DNA of 64,000 bases from [Mycobacterium] crassicus (GCF_020181615.1 NZ_CP084029.1:3409995-3473994), one strand, 5' to 3'. Positions 9,138 through 18,012 are shown, numbered from the stretch's first letter. The notes: a model not told the origin generated them from the letters alone. Numbers and translations are program-made.

Positions 9138-10073
9138 TCACAGCGCCGCGGCAACGCCCAATGACGACTCCGCAGCCCCCACCGGCAAGGCAGCGACCTG
9201 CGGCATGAATTGCTCCATCAGCGAGGTGGCGATGGCGGCGACGTCGTCGTCGAGCGGATACATGTGCCGGTACTGGAGCACCTGCTTGCCGATCAATCCG
9301 AGCCGCTCGGCAAAAGTCGGCAACCGGCCCGGGTCCAGCAGCGGACCGTTGAATGCCGGCCGGTCGGCGCGCTGGAACTCCAAAGCCGCACTGACCCGTG
9401 GCGCCTCGCCCAGGCGACTGCCCCGCCCGCCCCAGTGCAGGATCGCCTGATTCCAGGCCATCAGGCTGCCGGCGGTGGCGGGCACCGCTCGGATGTCTTG
9501 CGGGTTGTAGACCACGGTGTTGTCGGCGCCGTCCCAGCGCCGTTGCCGGAACCGATCATCCAGGTGGGCCGGCAGGAAATACATGCACCCGTTGAGTGGG
9601 GTGGCGTCGCTGAACGGCAGCCACACGGTCAGCGTGTGCGGCGAGTTGTCGGCATCGAGCGTCGGCATCACGCGGTCGCGGTGCGGTCCCCAGCCCGCTG
9701 CGCTCTCGTCGGGGTTGACGTGCCAGACCCAGAAGTCGGGCAGCGCCCGGTAGCCGTCGCCGAGCACCACCGTCAGGAAATCCGAAAGCCCCTGAAACGC
9801 CAGCCACAACTGGTCGTAGACGAACGCGAACGGCAGCGGGATCCCCAACCCGGACAACGTCGACACCGCGTCGCGGATCGGTGTGACGGCCGACTCCGGC
9901 AGAGCGTCGGGAACCCGGATGTAGCCCTCGCGTTTGAGGGTCACCAGCAGCGGGTCGTGCTCGCCGACCGCCGCGGGTACGGCAGGGGCATCGCCGTCGA
10001 TCGACAGCTGGGGACACAGTGCGGTCCAGAAATCCCGTCGCTGCACGTCAACGGTGGTGAAAGCGGCGGTCAT
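9138..10073 (-). CDS. Phytanoyl-CoA dioxygenase (PhyH)-like Fe(II)/2-oxoglutarate oxygenase
   Basis: The predicted 311-residue protein has a jelly-roll oxygenase pattern. The Fe(II) ligands appear as the HxD in WGPHRDRVM and a distal His in AILHWGG. Arg near the end of the core (APRVSAALEF) would bind 2-oxoglutarate. PhyH-family enzymes hydroxylate acyl-CoAs or small secondary metabolites, so the substrate cannot be inferred here. The gene lies between the PucR regulator and the second methyltransferase copy, and ends convergent with the regulator after about 120 bases. The start is an ATG. No signal peptide or membrane segment is visible. Confidence 0.75.
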   Translation of the reverse strand: MTAAFTTVDVQRRDFWTALCPQLSIDGDAPAVPAAVGEHDPLLVTLKREGYIRVPDALPESAVTPIRDAVSTLSGLGIPLPFAFVYDQLWLAFQGLSDFLTVVLGDGYRALPDFWVWHVNPDESAAGWGPHRDRVMPTLDADNSPHTLTVWLPFSDATPLNGCMYFLPAHLDDRFRQRRWDGADNTVVYNPQDIRAVPATAGSLMAWNQAILHWGGRGSRLGEAPRVSAALEFQRADRPAFNGPLLDPGRLPTFAERLGLIGKQVLQYRHMYPLDDDVAAIATSLMEQFMPQVAALPVGAAESSLGVAAAL

Positions 10074-10096
10074 TGCGGCATCCTAGCCTCGTCGGG

Positions 10097-11140
10097 TCAG
10101 ACCGGCTTGCGGTAAACCAGCCAGCGCATCTCGATCGGGCAGACTCCCGGTTCGAGATCGAACACGTCAAGGCCGCGGGTCCATTCGGCGTACCAGCCGG
10201 TGGGTGGCCAGGAACCGTCGGGCAAGTGGGTCTTCTCGTAGTCGTGCACCGAATCGTCGGCAACCAGCTGCAGGCCCAATCCGTCTGCGGCGGAGTCCAT
10301 TTCGTCCGACGTGAAGAACATGTTGTAGCACTGCTGGCTCAATTCACGGGCCGCCCCGTCGGGCCGATAGCCCTCGCGCGCCACGAAGACGTTGAACACC
10401 AGACGCCCACCCGGGGCCAATCGCCGGGCGGCCAGTTCGAACATGTCGCGCAGCTGGTGGGCGGACCGGAAATCCGGCGTCACCTCCGACAGCACGATCA
10501 GCGCATAGTCACTGCGCAGATCGTCGCCGGCGACGAAGACGTCACGATTGATAACGCGGATATCCAATGCCTCGCGATTCGCTTCAGCACGAATGTTGTC
10601 GGCGAACAGCGGCGTCATCTCGACCGCGTCCACCGGATGCCCGCGCCGAGCCAGCGCCAGGCTGTTGCGTCCGGTCCCGGCCCCCACATCGAGCACCCGG
10701 CAGCCCTGAGGATCGGTGGCTTCGCCGGCCAGCGCCCAGACCCGCGCATCGGGCTCGGTGCCGAACAGCGGCGGTTCGCGGGTAGCGACCCAACTCTCGT
10801 ACGCCCCCGCGATCGTGTGCCATTCGGCCCGGACTACGTAGTTCAGCACCTCGCCGATCGGGGCGTCATAGGTGATGACGATGGTCGACCGCGGCGACGC
10901 CTCGAACGCCGCAGCCAACTCCTTGTGCAGGTTCGTCCGCAGCTGATCCCGTTGCTCGGCGCCCAGCGGCGTACCCAGGCCGGCGAACACCGTGCCGCAC
11001 ATAGTGACGTACTCATCGAGCATGCCCGGAACAGCCGGCAACTTCATCTGCCCGCTGCACTCCGCCCTTCGATATAGCCGCCGGGCCATCGCGTCGTGCA
11101 GCAACGGCGGTCGGCTCGACATGTGCGGCGAACTTTCCAT
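10097..11140 (-). CDS. Class I SAM-dependent methyltransferase (paralogue of 2571-3617)
   Basis: This 347-residue protein is nearly the same length as the copy at 2571 and similar throughout. It has RVLDVGAGTGRNSLALARRG as motif I, VDAVEMTP after the second strand, and shared C-terminal segments SWPPTGWYAEWTRG and MRWLVYR. It differs mostly in the N-terminal 30 residues and by scattered substitutions, so the duplication is not very recent. The gene ends 23 bases before the start of the dioxygenase in the same direction, so the two may be cotranscribed. Substrate unknown. An ATG 15 bases inside the start is an alternative. Confidence 0.85.
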   Translation of the reverse strand: MESSPHMSSRPPLLHDAMARRLYRRAECSGQMKLPAVPGMLDEYVTMCGTVFAGLGTPLGAEQRDQLRTNLHKELAAAFEASPRSTIVITYDAPIGEVLNYVVRAEWHTIAGAYESWVATREPPLFGTEPDARVWALAGEATDPQGCRVLDVGAGTGRNSLALARRGHPVDAVEMTPLFADNIRAEANREALDIRVINRDVFVAGDDLRSDYALIVLSEVTPDFRSAHQLRDMFELAARRLAPGGRLVFNVFVAREGYRPDGAARELSQQCYNMFFTSDEMDSAADGLGLQLVADDSVHDYEKTHLPDGSWPPTGWYAEWTRGLDVFDLEPGVCPIEMRWLVYRKPV

Positions 11141-11179
11141 CGCACCGTTGTACCCAATCGGCGGGCCGTCTGCCAGCGA

Positions 11180-12610
11180 TCAGCCGGAATCATGCGAGCG
11201 GCGCGGCGCGTCTGCCCGTAGCGGCAGCACCAGCCGGAAACAGGCGCCACCCTCGTGTGGAACACAGGTCAGCTGACCGCCATGGGCGTCGGCCAGCGCA
11301 CGCGCGATCGGCAGGCCGAGTCCGGCACCGCCGTGATCGCGGCCGCGGGCACTGTCCAGGCGCACCAACCGGTCGAAGATATGCTCGGCGTCCTCGACGC
11401 CGACACCGATGCCGCTGTCGGTGACGGTGACTTCGGCGGCCCCGTCGCTGCGCCCGACGTGGACGCCGATGTTGCCGCCGGGCGGCGTATAGCGGCGCGC
11501 ATTGTCCAGCAGGTTGGACAGAATCTGCGCCAACCGAGTCGGATCCACTTGAACCGTCAGGGTTTCCAGCCCGGTTCGGCTCAGGTGCAGTTGCGGGGCC
11601 AGCAACGCCGCCCGATCCAACTGGGTGTCGACGATTCCGACCAGATCGGTGGCCTTGAGCTCCAGCGGCAGCCCGGCATCTATGTAGCTCAGGTCGAGCA
11701 TGTCGGTGACCAGCCGGGTGGCCCGCCGGGCTTCGGTGAGCAGCAACGAGGCGCGCCGGTGCTGGCGGAGCACCTCCGGCTCGGCAGCGTCCTGGCCCAC
11801 ATCCTGGCCGATGTTGCCGGCGATCTGCTCGGCAGCCGCCTGGATGCCGGCGATCGGGGTGCGCAGCTCATGTGCGGCGTCGGCCAGAAAACGCCGGACC
11901 GCCGCTTCGGCTCTCTGCGCTTTCTCGGCAGCGCTGCGCGCCCGCTTCTCGGAGTCCTCCAGCTCATCGAGCATGTCATCGAAAGCGCTTGCCGCGCGGC
12001 CCAGTTCGGTCTTCGGACGGTCCGGGCGCAGTCGTCGTCCCCGGTCCCCGGTGGTGATGTCGCGGGCCAGGTCGGTGAGCCGATCCAACGGCGCGAGCAT
12101 GGCCCGGCTCACCCCGGCCAGCAGGATCGCCGCGATCACCAGCGTCACCAGCCCGGCTTCGATCATCAACCGCCGTAACCGGCTCAGCGTTTCGCCGGCT
12201 TCAGTGGTGTCGGCGACCAGGATCACCCGGCCGCCGTCGGCCAGCGGATGAACCAGCACCGTCGCGGTTTCATCCGGTTCCAGCGGCGGGGGCGGAAGTC
12301 TCGATCCGGTGGTCGCGTCAGGTTCGATCGCGGGGTCGCCGTAACTGGCTCCGTCGGCGGTGACCACCAGTGCGCCGACGATGCCGCCGTTGAGCTGCTC
12401 GGCCAGTTGTTCGGCGGAAGCCCCCAATGCCACCAGGGCATCCGCTCGCTCGATCGCCGCCGAAAGCCGTTCTTGCAGACTGCGGTTGGCCAGCGCGGTC
12501 AAGGTGGTGTTGATCCCGATCCCCATGGTCAACATCAGCAGGGCCAGTAGGGCCAGCACCGTCACCGTCAGCCGGCGCCGCAGTGACGGTGTTGCGGTCA
12601 GGGCGCTCAT
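11180..12610 (-). CDS. Two-component sensor histidine kinase (HAMP, HisKA, HATPase)
   Basis: This 476-residue membrane kinase has a first transmembrane helix at about residues 14-36. A periplasmic sensor region of about 110 residues follows, then a second helix at about 148-168 and a HAMP segment. The dimerisation/phosphoacceptor motif is ADAAHELRTP, containing the His. The ATP-binding N box is LSNLLDNARRYTPPGG and the G boxes are DSGIGV and GGAGLGLPIA. The sensed signal is unknown. It overlaps the response regulator gene upstream by 4 bases (ATGA), indicating translational coupling. Its closest counterpart among the M. tuberculosis systems cannot be assigned without a search. Confidence 0.9.
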   Translation of the reverse strand: MSALTATPSLRRRLTVTVLALLALLMLTMGIGINTTLTALANRSLQERLSAAIERADALVALGASAEQLAEQLNGGIVGALVVTADGASYGDPAIEPDATTGSRLPPPPLEPDETATVLVHPLADGGRVILVADTTEAGETLSRLRRLMIEAGLVTLVIAAILLAGVSRAMLAPLDRLTDLARDITTGDRGRRLRPDRPKTELGRAASAFDDMLDELEDSEKRARSAAEKAQRAEAAVRRFLADAAHELRTPIAGIQAAAEQIAGNIGQDVGQDAAEPEVLRQHRRASLLLTEARRATRLVTDMLDLSYIDAGLPLELKATDLVGIVDTQLDRAALLAPQLHLSRTGLETLTVQVDPTRLAQILSNLLDNARRYTPPGGNIGVHVGRSDGAAEVTVTDSGIGVGVEDAEHIFDRLVRLDSARGRDHGGAGLGLPIARALADAHGGQLTCVPHEGGACFRLVLPLRADAPRRSHDSG

Positions 12611-13332
12611 GCGCCCTGCTCGAGCCGCAGCCGGTACCCGATCCCCCGCACGGTGTGCAGAATCCGCGGCCCGTGTGCCTCGAGTTTCTGCCGCAACCCG
12701 CTGATGTGGACCTGAACCAGATTGGGGTCGTAGGCCTCATACCCCCAGACCGCGTTGAGAATCTGCGCGGTGCTGACGATCCGGCCGCGGTGCTCGACGA
12801 GATAAACCAGCACCCGCAGCTCGGTGGCGGTCAGACCCAGGGGGGTCCCGGCGCGCGACGCGACCCCGGCGTCGACATCGACCATCAGATCGCCGAACTG
12901 CACGACGGCCGGCAGCCGTCCCCGCCTGCGCAGCACCGCCCCCACCCGCGAGACCAGTTCGGCGAGCTCGAACGGCTTGACCACATAGTCGTCCGCACCG
13001 CCGTCGAGGCCGCGCAGCCGGTCGGGCAGGCCGTCGCGCGCGGTGAGCAGCACCACGCCGACCTCACCCCAGCGCAGGATCGCCTCCATCAGGGCGAAGC
13101 CGTCGCGCCCCGGCAGCATCACGTCCAGGACCACCAGATCGGGCCGGAACCCGTCGAGCGCCTCCTCCAGGCCATCGCCGTCGGGCCGGGTGTCGGTGAG
13201 GTAGCCGGCGTCGGTCAGTGCCTCACTGACCATCTCGCGGATCGTCTCGGAATCCTCAACCACCAGCACCCGCGGGGTTCCCACGCTGAAGGGGCTGCCT
13301 CCGCGCCGCTCGGCGGACCGGGAATCGGCCAT
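12607..13332 (-). CDS. OmpR/PhoB-family response regulator
   Basis: The 241-residue product has a receiver domain with acidic pocket VVEDSE, phosphoacceptor Asp70 in VVLDVMLPG, and Lys in YVVKPFELAEL. A C-terminal winged-helix DNA-binding domain follows (VWGYEAYDPNLVQVHISGLR). I place the start at 13332 (MADSRSAERR) rather than 13374, because the earlier residues are not receiver-like. It is cotranscribed with the histidine kinase. Its promoter region is shared with the rightward PPE genes, and an 11-base direct repeat of the type bound by OmpR-family regulators lies between them at 13404-13425. Confidence 0.9.
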   Translation of the reverse strand: MADSRSAERRGGSPFSVGTPRVLVVEDSETIREMVSEALTDAGYLTDTRPDGDGLEEALDGFRPDLVVLDVMLPGRDGFALMEAILRWGEVGVVLLTARDGLPDRLRGLDGGADDYVVKPFELAELVSRVGAVLRRRGRLPAVVQFGDLMVDVDAGVASRAGTPLGLTATELRVLVYLVEHRGRIVSTAQILNAVWGYEAYDPNLVQVHISGLRQKLEAHGPRILHTVRGIGYRLRLEQGA

Positions 13333-13403
13333 ATTCCATTGATAACACCAGCGCACCCGAATCGCCGAGTGCACACCGGAGACTGCCGCCCCGCGCCGTG
13401 TTC

Positions 13404-13425
13404 TTCAGGTTCACTTCAAGTTAGC
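13404..13425. promoter_or_regulatory. Tandem 11-base direct repeat, candidate response-regulator binding site
   Basis: TTCAGGTTCAC (13404-13414) is followed directly by TTCAAGTTAGC (13415-13425). They match at 8 of 11 positions. Spacing of about one DNA turn is typical of OmpR/PhoB dimers. The site lies between the regulator start at 13332 and the PPE operon at 13510, so it could serve autoregulation, PPE control, or both. Confidence 0.5.
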
Positions 13426-13509
13426 CCTCTACCGTCGCCGTAACCGAGCTTGGACAGTGGTACGCCCGGCGGCCCCGTCGACCGACGCGAACCGGGGAGT
13501 GGAGAGAAC

Positions 13510-13542
13510 ATGCACACACTGACCATTAACAGAACTGTTTAG
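13510..13542 (+). CDS. Ten-codon leader ORF before the PPE pair
   Basis: An ATG with GGAGAG 4 bases upstream opens [10 protein letters not shown] and stops with TAG. Two bases later the first PPE gene begins (TAGCAATG), and that ATG lacks a good ribosome binding site of its own. The arrangement suggests translation of the PPE by reinitiation after the leader. It may instead be accidental. No amino-acid run typical of an attenuator leader is present. Confidence 0.4.
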   Translation: MHTLTINRTV

Positions 13543-13544
13543 CA

Positions 13545-14885
13545 ATGGATTTCGCAACCCTGCCACCCGAGATCAATTCGCACCGGATGTACGCCGGGGC
13601 CGGCGCCGGGCCATTGCTGGCCGCCGCCACCGCCTGGAACGCGCTGGCCGCCGAACTGAACACAGCGGGGCTGGCCTACGACTCGATGATCGACGAGCTG
13701 TCCGGGGGCTGGGCCGGGCCCAGCGCCACCGCGATGGCCGCCGCCGCGGCGCCCTACGCCCAGTGGATGCATGCCACCGCGACCCAGGCCGAACACGCGG
13801 CCACACAGGCCAGGACAGCCGCCGCCGCCTATGAAGCCGCGTTCGCGATGACCGTCCCGCCGCCGGCCGTCACCGCCAACCGCACCCAACTGATGAGTCT
13901 TTTGGCCACCAACTACCTGGGCCAGAACACTGCCGCCATCGCGGCCACCGACGCGCTGTACTACGAGATGTGGGCACAGGACGCCGGCGCGATGTACGGC
14001 TACGCCGCCAACTGCGCCGCGGCCACCCGACTGAGCCCGTTCACCCCGCCACCGCGCACCACCAACTCCACCGGGGCGTCCAACCAGGCGGGCGCGGTCG
14101 GCCACGCCGCGGCCACGGCGGCCGGCAGCCACGCCGACACCGCGGCCTCCGCGGTCAGCCAGGCCCTGCAGGGGCTCAGCGCACCGGGCAGCGCGGCGGC
14201 CGCGCCGAATGCCGCCCTGTTCAATTCGGTCGGGACGGCGGTGGCCATGGAACCCGGCCTGGCAGCCTCCTACGCGGCGCTGGCCGCCAGCCTGTTCGGC
14301 ACCTTCGTCATCGACTCGGCCGGCACCTTCGGCGTGGACGTGGCGGGCTCCTTCGGTATCGACCTGATCGGCGTCGGCGAGATCGAGAGCGAACTGCTGC
14401 CGGAGCTGGCGCTGACCAGTGCGGTGACCCCGGTGACCGCCGGTATGGGCGAAGCGGCCACGCTCAACGGCCTGTCGGTGCCGCAGGCCTGGGCGACCGC
14501 GGCCCCGACCGTGATCCAGCAGGTCGGCGGTGCCTTACCGACCGCAGCCGAGGCCGCCATTCCCGCCGTGGCGGCGGGCGCCACCGCGCTGCCGTTGGCC
14601 GCGATGGCCGCCGCCGGCCTGGCCGGGCGGGCCACCGCCGGCGTCGGACGGGGCCGGGGCGCCACCTCAGGCCCCAAGGCGACCTCGGCGGCGGCCCCGA
14701 AACGGCCGCGCCCGGCCGTCAAGCAGCCCACCCGGCCCGAGCGATCGGAGCCGGCGGTGCGGCCGCTGAACGGCCCGATAACGCGGATCTCCGGCGAGCT
14801 GCGGGAGCTGGCTTCGCTCCGCGATGCCGGCATCCTGACCGAAGACGAGTTCGCCCAGGAGAAGCAGCGCCTACTCGGCCGGTAA
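13545..14885 (+). CDS. PPE family protein with C-terminal SHOCT-like domain (copy 1)
   Basis: The 446-residue product begins with a PPE domain of about 175 residues ([55 protein letters not shown]). A low-complexity Ala/Gly linker follows, then a GLSVPQAW motif typical of the PPE-SVP subgroup. After a basic, Pro-rich stretch ([17 protein letters not shown]) the last 30 or so residues read [20 protein letters not shown]. That fits a SHOCT domain, a short C-terminal helical module. PPE proteins are ESX substrates. I recall no SHOCT tail in the standard M. tuberculosis set. Only 4 bases separate it from a second PPE of the same design. Confidence 0.88.
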   Translation: MDFATLPPEINSHRMYAGAGAGPLLAAATAWNALAAELNTAGLAYDSMIDELSGGWAGPSATAMAAAAAPYAQWMHATATQAEHAATQARTAAAAYEAAFAMTVPPPAVTANRTQLMSLLATNYLGQNTAAIAATDALYYEMWAQDAGAMYGYAANCAAATRLSPFTPPPRTTNSTGASNQAGAVGHAAATAAGSHADTAASAVSQALQGLSAPGSAAAAPNAALFNSVGTAVAMEPGLAASYAALAASLFGTFVIDSAGTFGVDVAGSFGIDLIGVGEIESELLPELALTSAVTPVTAGMGEAATLNGLSVPQAWATAAPTVIQQVGGALPTAAEAAIPAVAAGATALPLAAMAAAGLAGRATAGVGRGRGATSGPKATSAAAPKRPRPAVKQPTRPERSEPAVRPLNGPITRISGELRELASLRDAGILTEDEFAQEKQRLLGR

Positions 14886-14889
14886 CACC

Positions 14890-16158
14890 ATGGATTTCGC
14901 ACTGTTACCGCCGGAGGTCAACTCCGGCCGGATGTACGCCGGCGCGGGCGCCGGCCCGCTGCTGGCCGCGGCGTCGTCGTGGGACGCGCTGGGAGCCGAA
15001 CTGCACACCGCCGGCTTGGCCTACGAATCGGTACTCACCGAACTGTGCTCCGGCTGGGCCGGGCCCAGTGCGACGGCGATGGCCGCCGCCGCGGCACCGT
15101 ACGCCCAGTGGATGCGCACCACCGCGGTCCAGGCCGAAGAGACCGCGGTGCAGGCCAGGGCCGCCACCGCCGCCTACGAGACGGCCTTCGCCATGACCGT
15201 GCCACCGCCGGTGATCGCCACCAACCGCAGCCTGCTGATGACCCTGGTCGCAACCAATCTGCTGGGCCAGAACACGCCGGCGATCGCGGCCACCGAAGCC
15301 CACTACGCGCAGATGTGGGCGCAGGACGCCACCGCGATGTACGGCTACACGGCGAGTGCCGCCGCGGCCACCAGGCTCAGCCCGTTCACCCCACCGCCGC
15401 GCACCACCAACTCCGCCACCGCAGCCCAAGACCAGGGCGACACCCTGGTCTCCTCGATCACCCAGATACTGCAGGGTTTCACTGCCCCGGGCACAGCCGG
15501 CTCGGCCACTGCTCTGTCGGCACTGGCCGGTGTCATCGGGCCAGCCGCGGCCGCCGCCAGCGCACCGGCCATCGAGCTCACCAACGCCGGTCTGGAACTG
15601 ATCGTCGACACGGTCGGCACGTTCGGCATCGATGTCCTCGGCACGTTTCTGATCGATCCGCTCGGCGTCGCCGGGGTAGGTGCCGAGCTACTGCGGGCGG
15701 CCATGGCCGGTGCACTGCCGGTGAGCGCCAGCCTGGCCTCGGCGACCTCGATCAGCGGCTTGTCGGTACCGCTGGCCTGGGCATCCGCGGCGCCGACGAT
15801 GGCCCAGCAGATCGGGATGTCGTTGGCCGCCGCCGATACGTCCACCGGTGCGTCCGCCGTCCCGGCGGCCGCCGCCGGCGGAGCCCTGATCCCCGCCGTG
15901 GGGATGGCCGCAGCTGCCCTGGCCGGCCGGGCCGGCGCGAGTGCCGGGCGGGGCCAGCGGGGCCCGACTGCCGGCACCACCACCCCGCGCCCGGCCGCTC
16001 AGCGGCCCGATGGGCTGCCGGAGTTGCCGGTGGAATCGGCGTTCGGCCTGCTGATGGGCGCGGACCTCGAGCTGCGCGAGCTGGCCGAGTTGCGCAACGC
16101 GGGAATTCTCACCGATGAGGAATACACCGCCGAGAAGCGCAGCCTGGTCGGACGCTAG
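14890..16158 (+). CDS. PPE family protein with C-terminal SHOCT-like domain (copy 2)
   Basis: This 422-residue paralogue of the preceding gene begins [18 protein letters not shown] and shares nearly all PPE-domain residues, the [17 protein letters not shown] linker motif, and [10 protein letters not shown]. Its C-terminus ([20 protein letters not shown]) is again SHOCT-like: two short helices around the GIL(T/S)xEE signature. The two genes are one transcription unit with no PE partner in front of them. The nearest PE relic is on the opposite strand at 16818-16919. A strong hairpin follows the stop. SHOCT modules are often proposed to mediate oligomerisation, so the tails may let the pair assemble. 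This is inference. Confidence 0.88.
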   Translation: MDFALLPPEVNSGRMYAGAGAGPLLAAASSWDALGAELHTAGLAYESVLTELCSGWAGPSATAMAAAAAPYAQWMRTTAVQAEETAVQARAATAAYETAFAMTVPPPVIATNRSLLMTLVATNLLGQNTPAIAATEAHYAQMWAQDATAMYGYTASAAAATRLSPFTPPPRTTNSATAAQDQGDTLVSSITQILQGFTAPGTAGSATALSALAGVIGPAAAAASAPAIELTNAGLELIVDTVGTFGIDVLGTFLIDPLGVAGVGAELLRAAMAGALPVSASLASATSISGLSVPLAWASAAPTMAQQIGMSLAAADTSTGASAVPAAAAGGALIPAVGMAAAALAGRAGASAGRGQRGPTAGTTTPRPAAQRPDGLPELPVESAFGLLMGADLELRELAELRNAGILTDEEYTAEKRSLVGR

Positions 16159-16169
16159 CCCACCAAAGC

Positions 16170-16208
16170 AGTGTGACTGCATACCCGTGCGGGGCGTGCA
16201 GCCACACT
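16170..16208. terminator. Bidirectional hairpin between convergent PPE and Esx genes
   Basis: AGTGTG at 16170-16175 pairs with CACACT at 16203-16208, CTGCA with TGCAG, and CCC with GGG, leaving a 5-base loop and two mismatches. It sits in the 68-base gap between the PPE stop and the Esx stop, so it can end transcripts from both sides. Confidence 0.65.
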
Positions 16209-16226
16209 TGGTCGGTAATGACTTGA

Positions 16227-16511
16227 TCAGGCCCAGCTCGAGCCGACGGAGGCGTCGGTGTTGGCCATGTTGTTGCCGGCCGTCTGCACTTTCTGACCGT
16301 GGGCATTGGCCTGCTCGTAGATGACGGCGAAGTTGCGGCCCAGCTGGGACACGAACTCCCGGCAGGCCACCGAACCCGAACCACCCCAGAAATCACCCGC
16401 GACCAGCACATCGTGCACGATCGCCTGGTGCTCGGCCTCCAACGAGGTCGCCTGGGCGCGGATCAGCGCGCCGTGGGCGTTGACGTCACCGAACTGGTAA
16501 TTGATCGACAT
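16227..16511 (-). CDS. Esx (WXG100) protein of the EsxI/Mtb9.9 type
   Basis: Reading from the ATG at 16511 gives 94 residues, the standard WXG100 length. It starts [16 protein letters not shown], has the WXG turn as FWGGSGS near residue 42, and ends [10 protein letters not shown]. From memory this closely matches M. tuberculosis EsxI-type proteins, secreted by ESX systems as a dimer with a QILSS partner. AGGAAGGAAG lies about 7 bases before the ATG, so it can be translated alone. The upstream degenerate partner gene reads into it in frame without a stop, so a 180-residue fusion (16227-16769) is also possible. Confidence 0.85.
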   Translation of the reverse strand: MSINYQFGDVNAHGALIRAQATSLEAEHQAIVHDVLVAGDFWGGSGSVACREFVSQLGRNFAVIYEQANAHGQKVQTAGNNMANTDASVGSSWA

Positions 16512-16769
16512 AGCTGGGCTTCCTTCCTGTTGGCGGTCAGGGAACTGTCGCGAGGCCGCTTCTTGGTATTCGTATTTGACTGCGTCTCGGACCATCCCGT
16601 CACGCACCCCGTGCAGCATCGTCACGATGTTGCGAAACGCTGTCCGCATCTGGCCTACGGCGTCGCAGGACATGCGGCGGGCTTCGTCCCCCACGATCTG
16701 GGCATGCGCGTCGAAACGCCCCGCCATCGAACGCATTGCGCTCGGATCGGTCATGAATCGACTGGGCAC
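16512..16769 (-). pseudogene. Degenerate EsxJ/QILSS-type Esx gene, WXG region deleted, open into the next Esx
   Basis: From a GTG at 16769 the residues [30 protein letters not shown], then [20 protein letters not shown] match the EsxJ family closely. About 25 residues including the WXG turn are missing between RRM and the second helix, replaced by [10 protein letters not shown]. The terminal QQILSS and stop are replaced by [13 protein letters not shown], which runs in frame into the downstream Esx start. The likely history is an internal deletion plus a frameshift at the 3' end. Without the WXG turn the helical hairpin should not form normally, so I treat this as a pseudogene. Translation as a fused protein cannot be excluded. 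Confidence 0.7.
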
Positions 16770-16817
16770 TGCCGTGAGTCCTTACATTTCAGCGAAACTG
16801 GGCGTTGGCTCGACGAC

Positions 16818-16919
16818 TCAGCCGGCCGACGCCGCGTTAGCGGCCTCGGGTGTCACGCCGGTGGTCGGGGCGGGGGCTGCCGCCGACAACGCCTCCGGTT
16901 GTGCGGTCACGAACGACAT
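16818..16919 (-). pseudogene. Shrunken PE gene (33 codons, both ends kept, middle deleted)
   Basis: An ATG at 16919 with AAGGGGAAGC upstream opens MSFVTAQPEAL, identical to PE starts apart from one residue. It continues SAAAPAPTTGVTP and ends EAANAASAG before TGA. Compared with the intact 99-residue PE at 25451, residues after PEAL up to the PTTGV segment, and from there to EAANAAAAG, are missing. The phase is kept across both junctions. The helical hairpin and the YxxxD/E secretion motif are therefore gone. It precedes the degenerate Esx by 48 bases in the same direction, consistent with a former PE-Esx-Esx cluster. Confidence 0.7.
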
Positions 16920-17061
16920 ACGCTTCCCCTTTGTTGACGGAAGATGCTGCAATGCTTGCCGATTGCGGCTAACTGTCGCGGCTCACCACGATGACATCGA
17001 CATGAAGTTTTCCGGGCGCCCGGTTTGACACCAGCGAAATCCATCCGACGGCCAAGGGCGC

Positions 17062-17472
17062 TCAGAGCGCTTCCCGGTGACCGGGGCAGTAGATGGTCCT
17101 CGCGATCGCCACAAAGTGTGCGCCCTGCAGCAGGGACAAGGCGGGATTGGCATCCCGCACGACATCCACGGCTTCCCTGATCGAGTGCCCTTCCGCGAGC
17201 TGAGTGCAGGCGTTCCGGGCACTGTTCACCGCCTCGGATTCACCCGCGTACGGGATACCGATCTGGTCGAGCGAATGAACAAACCTGGAATCCGACGAAT
17301 TACCGGGGACCACACCAGGATCCGCCGGATCTGCACCGGCCGGCCCGGCCATGACGGCTAGGGCTGCGGCGCCAGCCAGCACACCCAAAGCCGTCCCAAC
17401 CCAGGCGTTTCGGTGGCCACGCCGCCGAATCGGATTTCCGGGACCCTTCACCGAAAGAATATCTACGGGCAT
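17062..17472 (-). CDS. Secreted DUF732 protein
   Basis: The 136-residue precursor starts at an ATG with GGAGG 8 bases upstream. It has a basic N-terminus (IRRRGHRN), a hydrophobic stretch at about residues 26-42 and an Ala-rich cleavage region before DPADPG. The mature domain has the DUF732 pattern: FVHSLDQIGIPY, a first Cys in ARNACTQLAEG, NPALSLLQGAHFVAIARTIYCP with the second Cys. These small helical exported proteins are common and of unknown function in mycobacteria. A second DUF732 gene lies at 18009. Confidence 0.85.
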   Translation of the reverse strand: MPVDILSVKGPGNPIRRRGHRNAWVGTALGVLAGAAALAVMAGPAGADPADPGVVPGNSSDSRFVHSLDQIGIPYAGESEAVNSARNACTQLAEGHSIREAVDVVRDANPALSLLQGAHFVAIARTIYCPGHREAL

Positions 17473-17694
17473 TGCTCATCCCTCCGCTTGCCACAATCGA
17501 TTCGGGAGACACCTTCAATTGCCAGGTTTCACGCCTGCGTTCACAGTTGTCCGCCTGGCGCGACGAATGCCCACCTGCCGTTTGCGATTCCGCAGTATCC
17601 TGCACCGAGCAATGCGACCCAAAACCAAACACGTGAGGCCCGGCGCGATTATCGTTGGGTTCGTAATGACACGAGACGAGATCAGCTGCCGCGC

Positions 17695-18012
17695 ATGACA
17701 AGAGCCATGGCTTCACTAGTCGCGGGGGCACTGCTTGGCCCCACTGTCCTCGGTTTGAACTCGGTGCTGCCGTGCGCCAACGCCGAGCCGCTGGCCGCGG
17801 TCTGCACCGACGCCGATCTTGCGCACCATAGGTCTTGCGAAATGGGGTATTTGGCGATGTACATCCCCCACGGGCCGAGCGGCGACTGCCCCACGCTCTA
17901 CGAGCGGGAAGTCGCGCTGCACCCCCAGGACGGGCTGCTTCAGCCCGACTTCCTGGCGGGGTGCGAAGCCGCTGGACGCGAGCTGGTTGAACTGGGGGTG
18001 AACCGGACTTAG
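17695..18012 (+). CDS. Small secreted Cys-containing protein, unknown family
   Basis: From the ATG at 17695 the 105-residue product has a signal peptide (MTRAMASLVAGALLGPTVLG, cleavage likely after CANA). The mature chain has five cysteines, in VCTDADLAHHRSCEMGY, GDCPTLYE and LAGCEA. I recognise no family. The upstream in-frame residues back to 17413 are antisense to the DUF732 gene and look spurious. It is convergent with the second DUF732 gene, sharing 4 bases at the stops. The cysteine content suggests a disulfide-stabilised cell-wall or extracellular protein. Confidence 0.65.
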   Translation: MTRAMASLVAGALLGPTVLGLNSVLPCANAEPLAAVCTDADLAHHRSCEMGYLAMYIPHGPSGDCPTLYEREVALHPQDGLLQPDFLAGCEAAGRELVELGVNRT

